Below are positions 20,701 through 23,549 of a stretch of DNA of 23,549 bases, piece after piece. Each line of letters begins with the position of its first letter. Position 1 is the stretch's first letter. Under the pieces are notes generated by a model. It made no database searches and was not told the DNA's origin. It saw only the letters and a program-made list of their open reading frames with translations. The DNA is taken from the NCBI GenBank assembly GCA_037176905.1, contig JBBBWG010001127.1, positions 1 to 23,549 of the forward strand, read 5' to 3'. The stretch is from Azolla pinnata (Eukaryota; Streptophyta; Polypodiopsida; Salviniales; Salviniaceae). The translations under genes were made by a program, and so were the position numbers.

Positions 20701-21798
20701 TGTCATTATTGAGAATGCACTCAAGCATTCCTCAATCCTTCAAGTCACTCAACCAGCGCTGGCTGGAGCATGTCTTTTCGCAGATGCATATAGGTCAATG
20801 GAACAATCATATGGTGAAATAATCACTTCTCTTTTTAATATCATCGATGCTGTATGAGGGCATTCGAAGAGATTACCAAATGAACAGCAGTTTTTTCACT
20901 CAAAAGAAGATACATGGAGTTTAAAGTCATAGCTGAAGGAAACTTACTTCTCTGTTCCATACGTTCCAACTGCATTTCTGAGAATATCATCTTCCTGCAT
21001 TTGTTGCAATTCCAAGAACGTGTGAGCAGCTATTCATTTTTTTAATGCATGTGAAGAATTGCGGACATTATTCTATGGAAGCTTTTTGGCATAATAAAGC
21101 TATTGAGAAACAATTGTGTATGATTGACATAGACGATCATAATCGCAGACAAACTATAATTAGTGCAGAACTCTTTGCTGGAAAGATTCAATTTTTGCAA
21201 GTGAAATGCTAGAGCTTCCATGAGGGATTGCAATCTTTATATATACGATGTATGTATGCACAAATTTGAGCTATCTGTGTCAAATTAATACCTACAAATG
21301 CATGTTCTTACTTTGAAGCTAAACCTTCAAAATTGAAGGATCTTCTCTTTGTTCCAATGATTGCAAATTTCTTTAAACCGTCAAATGTTCAAGTTTTAAG
21401 TGAATTTCAGATAATTACGTCACAATTCACCATATGAAGGCTTTTTCTTACTTTAACTGGTCTCATAGCCTATCTGTGAAGCAATTAGAAGCCTTTACTC
21501 ATTCACTTTTTCAGACTATGAAGCTCAATTGCAAATAGATTTTTGGGTTTCTCTATATGGGAAATTTACATGGCAAAATGATCCCAGAACTTAAAAGTAA
21601 TCTTGTATAAGAATACAGAAACATTCAACACGTGCAACGAAAGACAACACTGTGCGACAAATACTCAATAATGTATTTGGATTAAGAAAGAAGAGAAACA
21701 AGTACCTGATCTGTCCAAGTAACAAAATGGCGATCCGAGGAAGGTTTCTCACTACAATCAGAAGGAGGGGGAGGTGGAGGGGGAGGTCGAGGAATCAT
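17750..21798 (-). CDS. FLP: R2R3-MYB transcription factor, FOUR LIPS/MYB88 clade
   Basis: Twelve exons on the minus strand: 21798-21706, 20994-20948, 20631-20575, 20441-20369, 20147-20092, 19636-19481, 19306-19077, 18918-18773, 18597-18464, 18367-18093, 18011-17872 and 17782-17750. All junctions join in frame, giving 479 aa (FLP and MYB88 are of similar size). A poly-Pro leader (residues 5-12) precedes R2 (W28, W48, W67; TSRQCRRRWNTYL) and R3 (W80, W99), which ends with the clade-specific TDNAVKNRFSAL (110-121) instead of the usual NxWN. The C-terminus carries DDIPSPQFSDSEKLFLL (459-475), matching the conserved FLP/MYB88 tail. Known members limit symmetric divisions in stomatal lineages and act in roots and reproduction. 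Intron 6 is GC-AG (CAG/GCATGT). Intron 10 is 81 bp and stop-free. Exon 8 has a second in-frame acceptor 18 nt downstream. Confidence 0.92.
18012..18092 (-). other. Exitron-like 81-nt intron of the FLP-like gene
   Basis: Donor AAG/GTTTTG and acceptor GCTAG/G bound a T-rich 81-nt segment with no stop codon in the reading frame. If kept, the protein gains 27 hydrophobic residues (beginning FVLLGFYYSF) and becomes 506 aa. The donor is weak, so retention or constitutive inclusion is possible. Confidence 0.55.
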
Positions 21799-22118
21799 GG
21801 TCAGTAGAGAAGGAGATAAATTTGTTTCCATGTATTCTCATCTGTATACTTATTTTCTTGTCACAGATCAGAGAATTGTACACCGGCGCAGCAAAGGTCA
21901 CGATGAAACTCCTTCATTTTTTTCCCTTGACCATGATCGTTAGCTCAGATCCGTCGGGAAAAAGAAAAACAGAAGGAAAATGTCGAAAGAAATGGACTCT
22001 TGCCGCTGTTTCCTTCGCTGCCTTTTAGATATCAGCATTGGGATCAGATCTTCGCGATTCTGAGCTTGGTACCTCGTTTACTGCCTCTGATCAAAAGAAG
22101 ACACACACACAGGGGGGA

Positions 22119-22145
22119 GGAGAGAGAGAGAGAGAGAGAGAGAGA
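22119..22145. repeat. GA dinucleotide tract upstream of the FLP-like gene
   Basis: About 13 GA units lie 320 bp above the start codon. In the transcript sense this is a CT run. It is a potential GAGA-motif site for BPC proteins. Confidence 0.9.
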
Positions 22146-22406
22146 AAAGAAAGCATCGAAGACAGATAGGGGGAAGCATCTTGCGGACGAGCTGGAGCTC
22201 TGCAGGAAATGGGAGAAAGAAAATGTAGATCCAGAAGGCAAAACAAAAAAAAAATGCTAGAAAGAACGGCAGAGAAGGAAGGAGCTCGAGAGATGAGTAG
22301 GTCTGCAGGAAGGATCTCGCGCAGATCAGACGGGCAGACAAAGGAAAGTCTGTGCAGAATCAATGGAGGAAGAATGCGAGGGAAAACTTCGAGCTTTGAA
22401 TTTCCG

Positions 22407-22446
22407 TCTTCTTCTTTCTTCTTCTTCTTCTTCTTCTTCTTTCTTC
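22407..22446. repeat. TTC trinucleotide tract upstream of the FLP-like gene
   Basis: A CTT/TTC run of about 12 units with small interruptions, reading GAA in the sense of the MYB gene. Confidence 0.85.
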
Positions 22447-22547
22447 TGTTGCTTCGTTTTTTTCCCTCCTATTTTTTTTGTTCTCTGTTCCCAAAATGTC
22501 CGGTTTCACACTATAGATAGATATTAGTCCATCCTCTCCTTCATCCT

Positions 22548-22648
22548 AAACCCTAGATAAAACCCTAGATAAAACCCCAGATAAACCCTAAATAAACCCT
22601 AGATAAAACCCCAGATAAACCCTAAATAAACCCTAGATAAACCCTAGA
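22548..22648. promoter_or_regulatory. Telo-box-like array, nine units of 11-12 bp
   Basis: Nine consecutive units have the form AAACCCTAGAT, AAACCCTAAAT or AAAACCCCAGAT. Seven contain a perfect AAACCCTA telo-box and two have AAACCCCA. A three-unit block appears twice in the same order, giving a 34-bp higher-order period. Spacing is 11-12 bp, so it is not true telomeric (7-bp) repeat. It lies about 750-850 bp above the FLP-like start codon. Confidence 0.85.
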
Positions 22649-23549
22649 CCAAGGGCCTTAGTCTGCACCTAATATAGTCCTCCCATAACCCGGCTACTAA
22701 GTTCGCATCATGGTCTCTAGCTCTTCTTAGCTCCATCCTGCGCGGCTTAACCTCATCTGGCTTCTGCTTTGGAACAGCTGCGTCGCTCGTTCCAGCTCGG
22801 CTCTCGGTCTAGCCCCCATCTACTTGCAAAGTCGGGCTCTTGTGTGAATCGATTGATTATGTGGCTTTGATCAGGCGTATGGTCTGGCCCAGTTCGATTC
22901 GATTGACGTTCCGTCTCGATCTGGTCGAGTTTGATTCAATCATGTTCCATTTCGCTCCGATCCGGTCTGCTTTGGAATTCGGCTCGATTCGGCATACATC
23001 TCGATTGATCAGCCCGATTCGATTGCTTTAGACCGATCCACCCCCTTGATTCAACTCGTTTCGGATCGATATGTCTGACTGCTCAGTTGATTCCGACTGC
23101 AGCAAAATGAACTCATCGCCATACGTTCGTCCATTTGAATTGGAAGAACGGATGACGAGACCAATGAACAGTTGGAGTTTCGAGTCAATGGGCATCGATT
23201 CGAAAGCATGTTTCTTTTTGTTTTGGGCCCCCGATTTGAAAATCATCATTCAAACGAGATAATCCCGAGGCCATTGAGCAAGATCTGTTCAACATGAGGG
23301 CAGCTTTGCATTAACAGCATTTTGTTCTATGTTCCGCAAACCACACGGTTTGCTTCAAAGGAATGGCCTGGGCTCTGGCCTTGCCGAGCTAGTGAAGCCA
23401 GATTGATTTGAGGGTAGATGTATACACAACTAATACGAATCATCTCCAAAGAGAAGTTTGATTTTTCCGGATGGCGAAATCTCATGAATCGATAAAAGCT
23501 TGCATTTGCTTATCAAAGCTTGTGATCTGCGTCTCGTAGATTGACATAG

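Larger units (their letters stand above)
21799..23549. other. Upstream region of the FLP-like gene and right flank
   Basis: No gene is supported. Close to the MYB start lie a GA tract (22119-22145) and a TTC tract (22407-22446); both are probably leader or promoter. A telo-box-like array follows at 22548-22648. From 22650 onward there is no recognisable gene. A stretch around 22850-23075 repeats degenerate GATTCGATT and CTCGATT words. The last 300 bases show nothing I can assign. Confidence 0.55.

Noticed and set aside
22548..22648. Chromosome end or true interstitial telomere
   Set aside because: The period is 11-12 bp with spacers, not 7 bp, and unique sequence continues for 900 bp beyond it.
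1..23549. tRNA, rRNA, CRISPR array, intact transposon or endogenous virus
   Set aside because: No cloverleaf with T-arm motif, no spaced palindromic array, and no recognisable transposase, reverse transcriptase or terminal repeats were seen by eye on either strand.

Overview
This is nuclear DNA of a flowering plant. It holds five protein-coding genes; four are complete and contain spliced introns. I rebuilt the exons by eye from splice sites, reading frame and family conservation. Very GC-rich codon use in the LysM gene and in the last two XTH exons, beside AT-rich neighbours, hints at a commelinid-type monocot. The species cannot be named from the sequence.

Layout. (1) 1-566, minus: 5' end of a LysM receptor-like protein of the LYK4/LYK5 (LYR) type, cut by the window edge. 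Its upstream DNA is rich in W-box motifs and short tandem duplications. (2) 2987-6417, minus, 4 exons, 669 aa: a probably organellar protein with one RanBP2-type zinc finger and an acidic plus RGG tail, resembling the OZ/VAR3 family. Telo-box motifs lie just upstream. (3) 10011-12877, plus, 4 exons, 338 aa: a xyloglucan endotransglucosylase/hydrolase (XTH) whose third intron is about 1.3 kb of GGAAT-type satellite. (4) 14193-17162, plus, 7 exons, 332 aa: a DHH/DHHA1 phosphoesterase-family protein of unknown substrate. (5) 17750-21798, minus, 12 exons, 479 aa: an R2R3-MYB of the FOUR LIPS/MYB88 (MYB124) clade. Genes 4 and 5 converge.

The genes show no sign of forming one pathway, which is normal for a plant chromosome. 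I found no new enzymatic system. The most unusual features are: two GC-AG introns among 23 reconstructed introns, both needed to keep family-conserved frames; the satellite-filled XTH intron; an 81-nt in-frame, stop-free (exitron-like) intron in the MYB gene; a telo-box-like array plus GA tracts upstream of the FLP-like gene, which resembles plant Polycomb-recruiting DNA; and a W-box-rich region upstream of the LysM receptor. Intergenic DNA is full of simple repeats and minisatellites. No tRNA, rRNA, CRISPR array or intact transposon was recognised.
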